A stretch of 64,000 bases of DNA from NCBI RefSeq assembly GCF_001011035.1, contig NZ_CP011492.1:7495447-7559446 (forward strand), given 5' to 3'. The stretch comes from Streptomyces sp. CNQ-509. Its GTDB lineage: Bacteria; Actinomycetota; Actinomycetes; Streptomycetales; Streptomycetaceae. The position numbers were made by a program, and so were the translations under genes. Every line of letters starts with the position of its first letter. The stretch's first letter is position 1. This document shows, in pieces, positions 1-12,400 of the stretch. The notes beneath the pieces were generated by a model that was not told the DNA's origin, did no database searches, and worked only from the letters and a program-made list of their open reading frames with translations.

Positions 1-1449
1 GGCGCGGCGGTTGGTGCGGGTGCTGGAGGGGGTGGTGGCGGACCCGTCGGTGCGGGTCGGGGACGTGGAGGTACTGGACGCTCGCGAGCGCGCGGCGGTG
101 GTGTCGGGGTGGAACGCGACGGAGTTGGCGGTGCCGTCGGGTTTGGTGCTGGACCGGTTCGAGGCGCGGGTGCGGCGGGCTCCGGAGGCGGTCGCTGTGC
201 GGTGTGGTGCGGAGGCGTTGTCGTACGGGGAGTTGGATGCGCGGGCGAATCGGTTGGCGCGGTATGTGCGGCGGCTTGGTGTGGGCCGGGAGTCGCGGGT
301 GGGGCTGTGTCTGCCGCGGGGCGTGGAGATGGTGGCGGGGATGCTCGCGGTGTGGAAGGCCGGGGGCGCGTACGTGCCGCTCGATCCCGGCTATCCGGCG
401 GAGCGGTTGGGCTTCATGATCGCCGACAGCGGAGCGGCCGTGGTCGTCGGCGCGGCCGGGTCGTTGGCGGAGGTGCCGACGGGTGCGGCTCGGGTCGTGC
501 TGCTGGACGAGGCGTCAGCCGAGATCGCGGCTGAGTCGGTGGAGCCGCTTCAGTCCGCGCTGGAGCCGGGGCAGCTCGCGTATGTGATCTATACGTCGGG
601 GTCGACGGGTCGCCCGAAGGGCGTGGCGGTTCCGCACATGGGCCCGGCGAATCTTGCCGAGGTGATGTGTCCGGTGCTGGGGGTGGCGGAGGGTGTGACG
701 GCGTTGCAGTTCGCGTCGTTCAGCTTCGATGCCGCGGTCCTGGATGTCGTGGTCACGCTGGCTGCGGGCGGCACGTTGGCGATCGCGTCGGGTGAGGAGC
801 GCGAGGAGCCGGCGGCGCTGGCGGAGATGATCCGTAACGTCGGGGTGTCGGTGGCGAGTGTGGTGCCTTCGCTGCTGAGCGTTCTCGATCCGGCCGCGGT
901 CAGGGGTGTGCGGAACTGGGTGCTGGGCGCGGAGTTGCTGACGGCGGACCTGGCGTCGCGTTGGACCGGTCAGGCGCGGGTGTGGAACACGTACGGTCCG
1001 ACCGAGGCCACCGTCATCACCTCCGCCACCCTGCTCGACGCGGAGATCGAGCCGCACGATGCGCCTCCGTCCATCGGCCGCCCGATCGGCAACGCCCGCA
1101 CCTACGTGCTGGACGACTTCCTCCGGCCGGTACCTCCGGGTGTCGTGGGTGAGTTGTATATCGCGGGACCGGGCTTGGCCCGGGGCTATATCGGCCGCGG
1201 CGGGCTGACCGGCGAGCGCTTCGTCGCCTGCCCCTTCGAACCCGGCGCGCGCATGTACCGCTCCGGCGATCTGGCGTGGTGGTCCGCGGACGGGCTGCTG
1301 CATTTCGCCGGGCGCGCCGACGAGCAGGTCAAGATCCGCGGGTTCCGTATCGAGCCGGGCGAGATCGAAGCCGTCCTCGCCGCACACCCCGAGGTCGCTC
1401 ACACCGCTGTGGTCGTACGCGAAGACCAGCCCGGCGACAAGCGTCTCGT
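1..1449 (+). repeat. Near-identical A-domain copy 1
   Basis: Bases 1-1449 match 9296-10744 at a constant offset of 9295, with only about nine differences counted by eye, including a cluster near 84-90. The match covers the C-domain tail and nearly the whole A domain, then stops abruptly at 1450. It looks like recent duplication or gene conversion between modules. Confidence 0.9.
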
Positions 1450-3358
1450 GGCCTACGTGGTCGGCGGCGTCGATACCGACGCCGTAAGGGAGTTCACCGC
1501 CACCCGGCTGCCCGAGCACATGATCCCCGCGGCCGTCGTCGTCCTCGACGCGCTGCCCCTCACCCTCAACGGTAAGACCGACCGCGCCGCGCTCCCCGCG
1601 CCCGACCTCGCCGAGCGCGTCTCCGGACGTGCTCCGGCGAATCCCACCGAGGCCGCGCTGTGCGCGCTCTTCGCCGAGGTGCTGGGCGTGGAACGAGTGG
1701 GTGCGGATGACGACTTCTTCGCGCTCGGCGGCGACTCCATCACCTCCATGCAACTCGCCTCCCGCGCCCGCCGTGAAGGGCTCGTGCTCACCCCGCGCCA
1801 GGTCTTCGAGGCCAAGACCCCCGAGCGACTGGCCGTGGTCGCCGAGCCCGAGTCGGCGCCGGCAGTCGCGGACACAGGTGTCGGTGACGCGCCCTGGACG
1901 CCCGTGATGCGGGCGCAGGGCGTACGGGCGGCGGACGCCGACTTCGCTCAGTGGATGGTCGTCGGCGCACCCGCGTCTCTCACCCGCCCCGTGCTGACCG
2001 GCGGCCTCGCTGCCCTGCTCGACGCGCACGCCATGCTCCGCGCCCGCGCCGATGTCTCGGATCCGGCGAACCCCCGCCTGGTCGTCCCGGAACGCGGCAC
2101 CGTCGACCCGGCCCGGCTCGTCACCCGTATCGACGCCGCCGGCACCACCGACCTCGACGCGCTCGCCGCCCGCGAAGCCCGCACTGCCGCCGCGCAGTTG
2201 CGCCCCGAGGACGGCTCGATGGCCGACGTCGTCTGGCTGGATGCCGGGCCGTCGCGGGTCGGACGGCTGGTCCTGGTCGCCCATCACCTCGTGGTCGACG
2301 GCATGTCCTGGCGCATCCTCCTCCCCGACCTCCAATCCGCGTGCACCGCGCTGGCCGACAACCGGCAGCCCACCCTCGACCCCGTCCCCACCCCCTTCCG
2401 GCACTGGGCACACGCACTCGTCACCCAGGCCGCCAGCACTCACCGCACCGACGAACTCCAGCCCTGGACCGACCTCCTCGCCACCCCCGAACCACCCCTC
2501 GGCCACCGCCCCCTCGACCCCACCACCGACACCGCCGCGACCATGCGTTCGCACACCTGGACCGTGCCCGCCGAGCAGGCGGTGACGCTTATCGCCCGTA
2601 CGCCCGCCGTCTTCCACACCGGCGTGCACGAGGTGCTGCTCGCCACGCTCGCCGGGGCCGTCGTCCAAAGGCGGCCCGACGGGACGGACCGGGGCGTGCT
2701 GGTGGACATCGAGGGCCACGGCCGTCAGCCGCTCGGGGACATGGACCTGTCGCGTACGGTCGGCTGGTTCGCCGCCGTCCACCCGCTGCGCCTCGATGCC
2801 TCCGGCGTCGATCTTTCCGACGCGTACGCCGGCGGACCGGCGGCCGGGGCGCTGCTGAAGGCGGTCAAAGAGCAGGTGCAGGCCGTGCCCGGTGACGGCC
2901 TCGGCCACGGGCTGCTGCGTTATCTCAACCCCAAGACCGCCGACGCCATGGCCGCCCTGCCGCGCCCGCAGATCGCCTTCAACTACCTCGGCCGTTTCCC
3001 CGCCCCATCCCCGGCCGGTGACCCCGAGCCGTGGCAGGCAGCCGGGGAGACCGCGGTCGGCGGCTCCGCCGCGCCGGGCCTGCCGGTGGCGCACGCGCTG
3101 GAGGCGAACGCGGTGGTCCGCGACACTCCCGACGGCCCCGAGCTGACGCTGACCCTGAGCCGGCCCGCCGGTCTGCTCGGCGCCGAGGAGACCGAACGGC
3201 TGGGCGTCGCCTGGCTGGAACTGCTGGCCGGGCTCGCCGCGCACACAGAGGATCCGGCGGCCGGCGGGCACACCCCGTCCGACTTCGCGCTGCTCGACCT
3301 CGGTCAGGACGAGGTGGACGAGTTCGAGGCCGACCTGGCAGAAGACGGCCTTCTGTGA
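1..3358 (+). CDS. NRPS, partial: C(end)-A-PCP-E
   Basis: The frame is open to the left edge (codon phase starts at base 2), so earlier domains lie outside. Visible in order: the last residues of a condensation domain, an adenylation domain (about 100-1590), a carrier protein with its pantetheine serine in LGGDS (codon 1736-1738), and an epimerisation domain with HHLVVDGMSW (from 2282) and FNYLGRF (about 2978). The A domain keeps its core motifs (YTSGSTGRPKG, NTYGPTE, YRSGDL, GRADEQVKIRG, NGKTDR) and should be active. Aligning its pocket by eye to GrsA gives D-A-L-S-V-G-T-V-I-K, a neutral pocket I cannot assign. The module should place a D-residue and pass it to the condensation domain that opens the next gene. 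The acidic tail after the E domain resembles a short docking segment. Much of this module is nearly identical in DNA to module 2 of the next gene. Confidence 0.93.
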   Translation, partial: ARRLVRVLEGVVADPSVRVGDVEVLDARERAAVVSGWNATELAVPSGLVLDRFEARVRRAPEAVAVRCGAEALSYGELDARANRLARYVRRLGVGRESRVGLCLPRGVEMVAGMLAVWKAGGAYVPLDPGYPAERLGFMIADSGAAVVVGAAGSLAEVPTGAARVVLLDEASAEIAAESVEPLQSALEPGQLAYVIYTSGSTGRPKGVAVPHMGPANLAEVMCPVLGVAEGVTALQFASFSFDAAVLDVVVTLAAGGTLAIASGEEREEPAALAEMIRNVGVSVASVVPSLLSVLDPAAVRGVRNWVLGAELLTADLASRWTGQARVWNTYGPTEATVITSATLLDAEIEPHDAPPSIGRPIGNARTYVLDDFLRPVPPGVVGELYIAGPGLARGYIGRGGLTGERFVACPFEPGARMYRSGDLAWWSADGLLHFAGRADEQVKIRGFRIEPGEIEAVLAAHPEVAHTAVVVREDQPGDKRLVAYVVGGVDTDAVREFTATRLPEHMIPAAVVVLDALPLTLNGKTDRAALPAPDLAERVSGRAPANPTEAALCALFAEVLGVERVGADDDFFALGGDSITSMQLASRARREGLVLTPRQVFEAKTPERLAVVAEPESAPAVADTGVGDAPWTPVMRAQGVRAADADFAQWMVVGAPASLTRPVLTGGLAALLDAHAMLRARADVSDPANPRLVVPERGTVDPARLVTRIDAAGTTDLDALAAREARTAAAQLRPEDGSMADVVWLDAGPSRVGRLVLVAHHLVVDGMSWRILLPDLQSACTALADNRQPTLDPVPTPFRHWAHALVTQAASTHRTDELQPWTDLLATPEPPLGHRPLDPTTDTAATMRSHTWTVPAEQAVTLIARTPAVFHTGVHEVLLATLAGAVVQRRPDGTDRGVLVDIEGHGRQPLGDMDLSRTVGWFAAVHPLRLDASGVDLSDAYAGGPAAGALLKAVKEQVQAVPGDGLGHGLLRYLNPKTADAMAALPRPQIAFNYLGRFPAPSPAGDPEPWQAAGETAVGGSAAPGLPVAHALEANAVVRDTPDGPELTLTLSRPAGLLGAEETERLGVAWLELLAGLAAHTEDPAAGGHTPSDFALLDLGQDEVDEFEADLAEDGLL
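1906..2541 (+). repeat. Identical E-domain tract copy 1
   Basis: Bases 1906-2541 match 11219-11854 (offset 9313); I saw no difference. The tract covers the first half of the epimerisation domain, including HHLVVDGMSW. The different offset from the A-domain tract shows a second, separate homogenised block with more divergent sequence between them. Confidence 0.88.
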
Positions 3359-3449
3359 CCCCGGCCCTGTGAACCCGCAAGCCCCAGACCCCGCACCCCA
3401 GATCCAGAGAAGCCGCAGCCAGCGATCCGCCGTGAGGAGAGACAGAGCG

Positions 3450-6400
3450 ATGACCCGATCCGCCGTCGAGGACGTGTGGCCGCTGTCGCCGCTGCAGGAG
3501 GGCCTGCTGTTCCACGCCGCCTTCGATGAGGAGGGCCCCGACGTCTACCAGGGCCAGCGGCTGCTGGAGCTGGCAGGCCCCGTGGACCCGGAGCGGCTGC
3601 GGGCGTCGTGGGAGGCGCTGCTGCAGCGGCACGCCGCGCTGCGCGCGAGCTTCCGGCGGCGCAAGTCGGGCGAGGCGGTGCAGGTCATCGCGCGGGACGT
3701 GACGCTGCCGTGGGAGGTCGCCGACGTCTCCGACCGGCCGGAGGCCGACGCGCTCGCCGAGGCCGGGCGGCTGGCGGCCCGCGCGCGGGCGGAGCGGTTC
3801 GACCCGGCCGCCGCGCCGCTGTTGCGACTGCTCCTCGTCCGGCTCGGCGCCGAGCGCTACCGGCTGGTCGTCACCAGCCACCACCTGCTCATGGACGGCT
3901 GGTCGATGCCGGTGCTGCTCGGCGAGCTGTCCGCGGTGTACGCGGCGGGCGGTGACGCGCGCGGGCTGCCGCCGGTCACGTCGTACCGCGAGTACCTGGC
4001 GTGGCTGCGGCGGCAGGACAAGGACGCCGCGCGGGCCGCCTGGCGCGCGGAGCTGGCGGGGGCCGACGAGCCGACCCTCGTCGCACCCGCCGACCCCGGC
4101 CGCCTGCCCGTGGCTCCGGAGAGCCTGATCGCCGAGATCCCGCAGGAGCTGTACGTGGGCCTGGTCGCGCTGGCGCGCACCCGCGGGCTGACGCTCAACA
4201 CCGTCGTGCAGGGCGCGTGGGCGATGGTGCTGGCGCGGCTCGCGGGACGTACGGACGTGGTGTTCGGCGCCACCGCCTCCGGCCGGCCGCCGGAGCTGCC
4301 CGGTGTGGAATCGATGGTCGGCCTGTTCATCAACACCCTGCCGGTGCGCGTCCGGCTCGACGGCGCGCAGCCCGCGGCCGACATGCTCGCCGCCCTCCAG
4401 GACCGGCAGTCCGCGCTCGTCGTACACCAGCATCTGGGCCTGCCCGAGGTGCAGCGGATCTCCGGGTCCGGCGGTGTTTTCGACACGATCGTCGTCTACG
4501 AGAACTACCCCCTGCCGCCCGAAGGGGCCCCCGACCCCGGCATGTTCGCCCTGCGCATGGCAGGCGGCCAGGAGGCGGCGCACTACCCGCTGACGCTCGT
4601 CGCCGCCCCCGGCGAGCAGATGAGCTTCAAGCTCGACTACCGCCCGGACCTGTTCGACCGGGCCGCGGCCCGGACCGTCTTCGAGCGGCTGGTGCGGGTG
4701 CTGGAGCAGATCGCCGCGGATCCGGCGGCGCCCGTGGGCCGGATCGACATGATCGCCGCCGCGGACCGGGCGCGCGTGGTGGGGGAGTGGAACGCCACGG
4801 GGGCGCCGCTGCCCGCGGCCTCCGTGCCGGAGCTGTTCGCCGCCCACGCCGTACGGTCGCCGGACGCGCCCGCCGTGAGCGACGGTCCGCGGACGCTGTC
4901 GTACGGGGAACTGGACGCCGCCTCCGCGCGGTTGGCGGCGCATCTGACGGCCGCCGGGGTGCGCCGTGGCAACCGGGTCGCGGTCGTCATGGAGCGGTCG
5001 GCGGACCTGCTGGTGGTGCTGCTCGGCGTGTGGAAGGCAGGCGCCGCGTATGTGCCGGTGGACCCCGGCTATCCCGCGGAGCGGGTCGCGTTCCTGCTGG
5101 CCGACTCCGCCCCCGCGGCCGTGGTGTGCACCCGGGAGACGCGGGCGGCGGTGCCCGGTGACGCCGCCGCTGTGCTCGTCGTCCTCGACGACCCGCCGAC
5201 CGCGGCCGCCCTCGCGGACCGCCCCACCGCCGCCCCCGTGCCGGTGGGCGCTACCGACGTGGCGTACGTGATGTACACCTCCGGCTCGACGGGGACACCC
5301 AAGGGCGTGGCGGTGCCGCACGGCGCCGTCGTGGTGCTGGCCGGCGAGAGCGGCTGGGAGGCGGGTCCGGGCGAGGCGGTGCTGATGCACGCGCCGCACG
5401 CGTTCGACATCTCCCTGTACGAGGTGTGGGTGCCCCTCGCCGCGGGCGGCCGGGTCGTGATCGCCGAGCCGGGCGCGGTGGACGCGGAGCGGGTGCGCCG
5501 GGCCGTGGCCGGTGCGGGCGTGAGCAGACTCCATGTCACCGCCGGGCTGTTCCGGGTGCTCGCCGAGGAGTCCCCGGAGTGCTTCACCGGCCTGCGCGAA
5601 GTGCTCACCGGCGGCGACGTGGTGTCGGGCGCGGCGGTCGCGCGCGTCCGCGAGGCGTGCCCCGGCCTCTCCGTACGGCACCTCTACGGGCCCACGGAGA
5701 TCACGCTCTGCGCGACGTGGCACGCCCTGCGCCCCGGCGACACGGCGGGCGCCGTGCTGCCCGTCGGCCGGCCGATGGCCAACAGGCGGGTGTACGTGCT
5801 GGACGCGTTCCTGCAGCCGGTGCCCCCGGGCGTCGTCGGCGAGCTGTACGTCGCCGGGCCCGGCCTCGCCCGCGGCTACCTGGGGCGCGCGGTTCTGACC
5901 GCCGAGCGGTTCGTGTCCTGCCCGTTCGACCCGGGTGGGCGGATGTACCGCACCGGGGACCTGGCGTGCTGGACGGACGAAGGACTGCTGCACTTCGCGG
6001 GCCGCGCCGACGAGCAGGTGAAGATCCGCGGCTACCGGGTGGAGCTGGGCGAGGTCGAGTCCGTCCTCGCCGTCCACGAGGACGTCGCGCAGGCGGTGGT
6101 CGTCGCGCGCGAGGACCGTCCTGGTGAGAAGCGGCTCATCGGCTACGTCGTACCGGACGGCCGGCCCGTCGAGGCGGAGCAACTGCGCGGGCACGTCGCC
6201 GCCGTACTGCCGGAGTACATGGTTCCGGCTGCGGTGGTGGTCCTGGACGAGCTGCCGCTGACGGTCAACGGCAAGGTCGACTGGGCGGCGCTGCCCGCCC
6301 CCGGATTCGCCGGGCGCGCGACCGGCAGGGTGCCCGCGGGCGCGGCGGAGGAGGCACTGTGCGCGCTCTTCGCCGAGGTGCTGGGGCTGGAGCGGGTCGG

Positions 6401-9400
6401 CGCGGATGACGACTTCTTCGCGCTGGGCGGTGACTCCATCACGTCGATGCAGCTCGCCTCCCGCGCCCGGCGCGCGGGGTACGTGCTGACGCCACGGCAG
6501 ATCTTCGAGGAGAAGACCCCCGAGCGCCTCGCCCTGGTAGCCGGCTCCGCGCGGCGCCGGTCCCCGGTACGGGACGACGGCGTGGGCGACGTGCCGTGGA
6601 CGCCGGTCATGCGGCGGCTCGGCCTACGGGCCGCGGCGCCCGGGTTCGCGCAGTGGACGGTCGCGGGCGCACCGGCGGGCCTGGGGCTCGCGGCGCTGAC
6701 CGGCGGGCTGGGCGCGGTGCTCGACGCGCACGACATGCTCAGGGCCCGTACCGACCTGGCGGACGCGGCACACCCGCGGCTGACGGTCGGCAAGCGCGGC
6801 TCGGTCGACCCGGCCGCGCTCGTGACCCGTATCGATGCATCGGACGGGGACGACCTGGACGACACCGGCGGTGGCGGTCTCGACGCGCTCGCGGAGCGCG
6901 AAGCCCGCGCCGCGGCCGGGCGGCTCGATCCGGCGGCCGGGACCATGGTCCAGGTCGTCTGGCTGGACGCGGGGCCCGCCCGGATCGGGCGGATCGTGCT
7001 CGTGCTCCATCACCTGGTCGTCGACGGGGTGTCGTGGCGGATTCTGCTGCCGGATCTGCGGGCCGCGTGCGAGGCGGTGGGGGAGGGGCGGAAGCCGGAG
7101 CTGGAGCCGGTGGGGACGTCGTTCCGGCGCTGGTCGCGGGAGCTGGCGGCGCAGGCCGGGCAGCCGGAGCGGGCGGCGGAGGCGGCCGCCTGGGCCGCGC
7201 TGCTCGGCGCGCCCGAGCCGCCGCTCGGCACGCGCGCGCTCGAACCGGCGCGCGACACCGCGGCGACCCTGCGCTCACGCACCTGGACCGTGCCCGCCGG
7301 GCAGGCCGAGACGCTGACGGGCCACACGCCGGTCGTCTTCCACACCGGCGTCCACGAAGTGCTGCTCGCCACGCTGGCGGGGGCGGTCGCGAGGTGGCGC
7401 CCGGGCGCGTACGACGAATTGCTGGTGGACATCGAGGGGCACGGGCGCGAACCGGCCGGGGACGCCGATCTGGCGCGTACGGTGGGCTGGTTCACCAGCG
7501 TCCGGCCCGTGCGGGCTTCGGTCTCGGGCATCGATCTCGACGGCGTACGGGCCGGCGGCGCGGCAGCGGGCGCGCTGCTGAAGGCCGTGAAGGAGCAGGC
7601 GCGCGCCGTCCCCGGGGACGGCCTGGGCTACGAACTGCTGCGCTACCTCAACCCCGGGACGGCAGACGCGATGGCGGCGCTGCCGCAGCCGCAGATCGGC
7701 TTCAACTACCTCGGCCGCTTCGCCGCCGGCGGCCCCTCGGGACCGGTCGGCGCCTGGCAACTCGCCGGCGACACCGCAGTCGGCGGCTCCGTCGACCCCG
7801 GCCTGCCGCTGGCCCACGCCCTGGAGGCGAGTGCCGCGGTCCGCGACACCGCGGCCGGGCCCGAACTGACCATCACCCTCTCGTGGGCCGGCGGGCTGCT
7901 TGCCGACGCGGACGCCGAACGCCTCGGCGCCGTCTGGCTGGAGATGCTCGCCGGCCTCGCCGCGCACACCGAGGACCCGGCGGCCGGCGGGCACACCCCC
8001 TCCGACTTCCCGCTCCTCGCCCTCACCCAGGAGGCCGTCGAGGAACTGGAAGCCGCCGTGCCCGCGCCCGCGGACATCTGGCCGCTGTCACCCCTCCAGG
8101 AAGGCATGCTCTTCCACGCCACCTACGACGACGACAGTCGCGACGTCTACAAGAGCCAGCGCGTCCTGGCCCTCGACGGGCCCCTGGACACCCGGCGGCT
8201 GCGCGCCGCCTGGGAGACCGTCCTTGCCCGCCACACCGCGCTGCGCGCGAGCTTCCACCGGCTGGCCGCATCGGGAGAGGCGGTGCAGGTCGTCGAGCGC
8301 GACGTGCCGCTGCCCTGGCGAACAGTGGACCTGTCGGGGACCGACAGCGGCGTGGTGTCGGAAGAGGTGGCACGGCTGGCGGCGGAGGAACTGCGACAGC
8401 CGATGGACCTGGGGCGGGCGCCGCTGCTGCGGTTCCTGCTGATCCGCCTCGGCGACCGCGCGCACCGCATGGTCATCACCAGTCACCACATCCTGGCCGA
8501 CGGCTGGTCGATGCCGGTCGTCTTCAACGAGGTGTCCGAGGTGTACGCGGCCGGGGGCACCGACTCAGGTCGCACACCCGCCGCCTCGTACGGCGACTAC
8601 CTGGCCTGGCTGGGCCGGCAGGACAAGGAGGCGGCGCGGGAGGCGTGGCGGGCGGAGCTGGCGGGAGTGGACGAGCCGACGCTGGTCGTGCCCGCAGACC
8701 CGGGACGCGAACCCGTCGTGCCGGAGGAGTGCCTTGTCGGGCTCACGGACGAGACGACGGCTGCCCTGGGCGTGTGGGCGCGTGAGCGGGGGCTGACGGT
8801 CAACACGGTGGTGCAGGGTGCGTGGGCGTTGGTGCTGGCGCGGCTGGCGGGTCGTTCGGATGTGGTGTTCGGCGCGACGGTGGCGGGTCGTCCGGCGGAG
8901 TTGCCGGGTGTCGAGTCGATGGTGGGTCTCTTCATCAACACGTTGCCGGTGCGGGTGCGGTTGGACGGCGGGCAGCGGGTGGTGGATCTGCTGGCGGACG
9001 TGCAGCGGCGGCAGTCGGCCTTGACGGGTCACCAGCACCTCGGCCTCCAGGAGATCCAGGAACTCGCGGGGGCCGGCGCCACCTTCGACACGATGCTGAT
9101 GTTCGAGAACTACCCGCGGAACGACCTGGAGCTTCCCGGTACCGGACCCGCGGACGACGCCATCGGCATCACCCAGGTACGCAGCATGGCGGGCACGCAC
9201 TACCCGCTGGCCATCGGTGTGGTACCGGCGGACCGGCTGCACGTGCGGGTGACGTATCGCCCGGATCTGTTCGGGGCCGGTGAGGCGGAGGGGCTGGCGC
9301 GGCGGTTGGTGCGGGTGCTGGAGGGGGTGGTGGCGGACCCGTCGGTGCGGGTCGGGGACGTGGAGGTACTGGACGCTCGCGAACGGACGGCGGTGGTGTC

Positions 9401-12400
9401 GGGGTGGAACGCGACGGAGTTGGCGGTGCCGTCGGGTTTGGTGCTGGACCGGTTCGAGGCGCGGGTGCGGCGGGCTCCGGAGGCGGTCGCTGTGCGGTGT
9501 GGTGCGGAGGCGTTGTCGTACGGGGAGTTGGATGCGCGGGCGAATCGGTTGGCGCGGTATGTGCGGCGGCTTGGTGTGGGCCGGGAGTCGCGGGTGGGGC
9601 TGTGTCTGCCGCGGGGCGTGGAGATGGTGGCGGGGATGCTCGCGGTGTGGAAGGCCGGGGGCGCGTACGTGCCGCTCGATCCCGGCTATCCGGCGGAGCG
9701 GTTGGGCTTCATGATCGCCGACAGCGGAGCGGCCGTGGTCGTCGGCGCGGCCGGGTCGTTGGCGGAGGTGCCGACGGGTGCGGCTCGGGTCGTGCTGCTG
9801 GACGAGGCGTCAGCCGAGATCGCGGCTGAGTCGGTGGAGCCGCTTCAGTCCGCGCTGGAGCCGGGGCAGCTCGCGTATGTGATCTATACGTCGGGGTCGA
9901 CGGGTCGCCCGAAGGGCGTGGCGGTTCCGCACATGGGCCCGGCGAATCTTGCCGAGGTGATGTGTCCGGTGCTGGGGGTGGCGGAGGGTGTGACGGCGTT
10001 GCAGTTCGCGTCGTTCAGCTTCGATGCCGCGGTACTGGATGTCGTGGTCACGCTGGCTGCGGGCGGCACGTTGGCGATCGCGTCGGGTGAGGAGCGCGAG
10101 GAGCCGGCGGCGCTGGCGGAGATGATCCGTAACGTCGGGGTGTCGGTGGCGAGTGTGGTGCCTTCGCTGCTGAGCGTTCTCGATCCGGCCGCGGTCAGGG
10201 GTGTGCGGAACTGGGTGCTGGGCGCGGAGTTGCTGACGGCGGACCTGGCGTCGCGTTGGACCGGTCAGGCGCGGGTGTGGAACACGTACGGTCCGACCGA
10301 GGCCACCGTCATCACCTCCGCCACCCTGCTCGACGCGGACATCGAGCCGCACGACGCGCCTCCGTCCATCGGCCGCCCGATCGGCAACGCCCGCACCTAC
10401 GTGCTGGACGACTTCCTCCGGCCGGTACCTCCGGGTGTCGTGGGTGAGTTGTATATCGCGGGACCGGGCTTGGCCCGGGGCTATATCGGCCGCGGCGGGC
10501 TGACCGGCGAGCGCTTCGTCGCCTGCCCCTTCGAACCCGGCGCGCGCATGTACCGCTCCGGCGATCTGGCGCGGTGGTCCTCGGACGGGCTGCTGCATTT
10601 CGCCGGGCGCGCCGACGAGCAGGTCAAGATCCGCGGGTTCCGTATCGAGCCGGGCGAGATCGAAGCCGTCCTCGCCGCACACCCCGAGGTCGCTCACACC
10701 GCTGTGGTCGTACGCGAAGACCAGCCCGGCGACAAGCGTCTCGTCGGATACGTCGTGCCGGTCGGCGGCCGCGTGGAGCCGGACGCCGTACGGGAGTTCG
10801 CCGCGGCCCGGCTGCCCGAGCACATGATCCCAGCCGCGATCGTCGCCCTCGACGCCCTGCCCCTCACGCCCAACGGCAAGACCGACCGCGCCGCGCTCCC
10901 CGCGCCCGACCTCGCCGAGCGGGCGAGCGGTCGCGCGCCTGAAGGTGCGACCGAGGAGACGCTGTGTGCCCTCTTCGCCGACGTCCTTTCGCTCCAGCGG
11001 GTCGGCGCGGATGACGACTTCTTCGCGCTCGGCGGCGACTCCATCACCTCCATGCAGCTCGCCTCCCGCGCCCGCCGTGAAGGGCTCGTGCTCACCCCGC
11101 GCCAGGTCTTCGAGCAGCGGACCCCCGAACGGCTCGCCGTCGTCGTCGGCGCCGCCCGGACCGCTCTCCCCGCACCCGCCCGGGCCCGGGACACCGGCGA
11201 GGTGCCGTGGACGCCGGCGATGCGGGCGCAGGGCGTACGGGCGGCGGACGCCGACTTCGCTCAGTGGATGGTCGTCGGCGCACCCGCGTCTCTCACCCGC
11301 CCCGTGCTGACCGGCGGCCTCGCTGCCCTGCTCGACGCGCACGCCATGCTCCGCGCCCGCGCCGATGTCTCGGATCCGGCGAACCCCCGCCTGGTCGTCC
11401 CGGAACGCGGCACCGTCGACCCGGCCCGGCTCGTCACCCGTATCGACGCCGCCGGCACCACCGACCTCGACGCGCTCGCCGCCCGCGAAGCCCGCACTGC
11501 CGCCGCGCAGTTGCGCCCCGAGGACGGCTCGATGGCCGACGTCGTCTGGCTGGATGCCGGGCCGTCGCGGGTCGGACGGCTGGTCCTGGTCGCCCATCAC
11601 CTCGTGGTCGACGGCATGTCCTGGCGCATCCTCCTCCCCGACCTCCAATCCGCGTGCACCGCGCTGGCCGACAACCGGCAGCCCACCCTCGACCCCGTCC
11701 CCACCCCCTTCCGGCACTGGGCACACGCACTCGTCACCCAGGCCGCCAGCACTCACCGCACCGACGAACTCCAGCCCTGGACCGACCTCCTCGCCACCCC
11801 CGAACCACCCCTCGGCCACCGCCCCCTCGACCCCACCACCGACACCGCCGCGACTCAGCGCCGCCGGGAGTGGACCGTGCCCGCCGCCCAGGCCGCCCTC
11901 GTCGCCGGGCGGGTACCGGCCGCGTTCCACACCGGGGTGCACGAAGTGCTGCTGGCGACCCTCGCCGGGGCCGTCGTCCACTGGCGCCCCGACACGACGG
12001 ACAACGGCGTGCTCGTCGACATCGAAGGGCACGGCCGCGAGTCGGAAGGGGACGTGGATCTGTCGCGCACGGTGGGCTGGTTCACCAGCTCCCACCCGGT
12101 GCGCGTCGACGTCTCCGGCGCACGCCTCGATGACGCCCTTGCCGGAGGCGCCGCCGCCGGCAGTCTGCTGAAGTCCGTGAAGGAGCAGGTCCGGGCGATC
12201 CCCGGCGACGGCCTCGGGCACGACCTGCTGCGGCATCTCAACCCCGAGACCGCCGACGCCATGGCCGCGCTGCCGCGGCCGCAGATCGGCTTCAACTACC
12301 TCGGCCGCTTCCCCGCCCCCGCGCCGGCTTCGTCCGTACGTGCGTGGCAGCCCGCCGGCGACACCGCCCTCGGCGGCTCCGTCGCCCCCGACATGCCGGT

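Noticed and set aside
3369..3449. Upstream in-frame ATG for the three-module NRPS
   Set aside because: No Shine-Dalgarno sequence, and the downstream ATG at 3450 has one and matches the start of the next NRPS.
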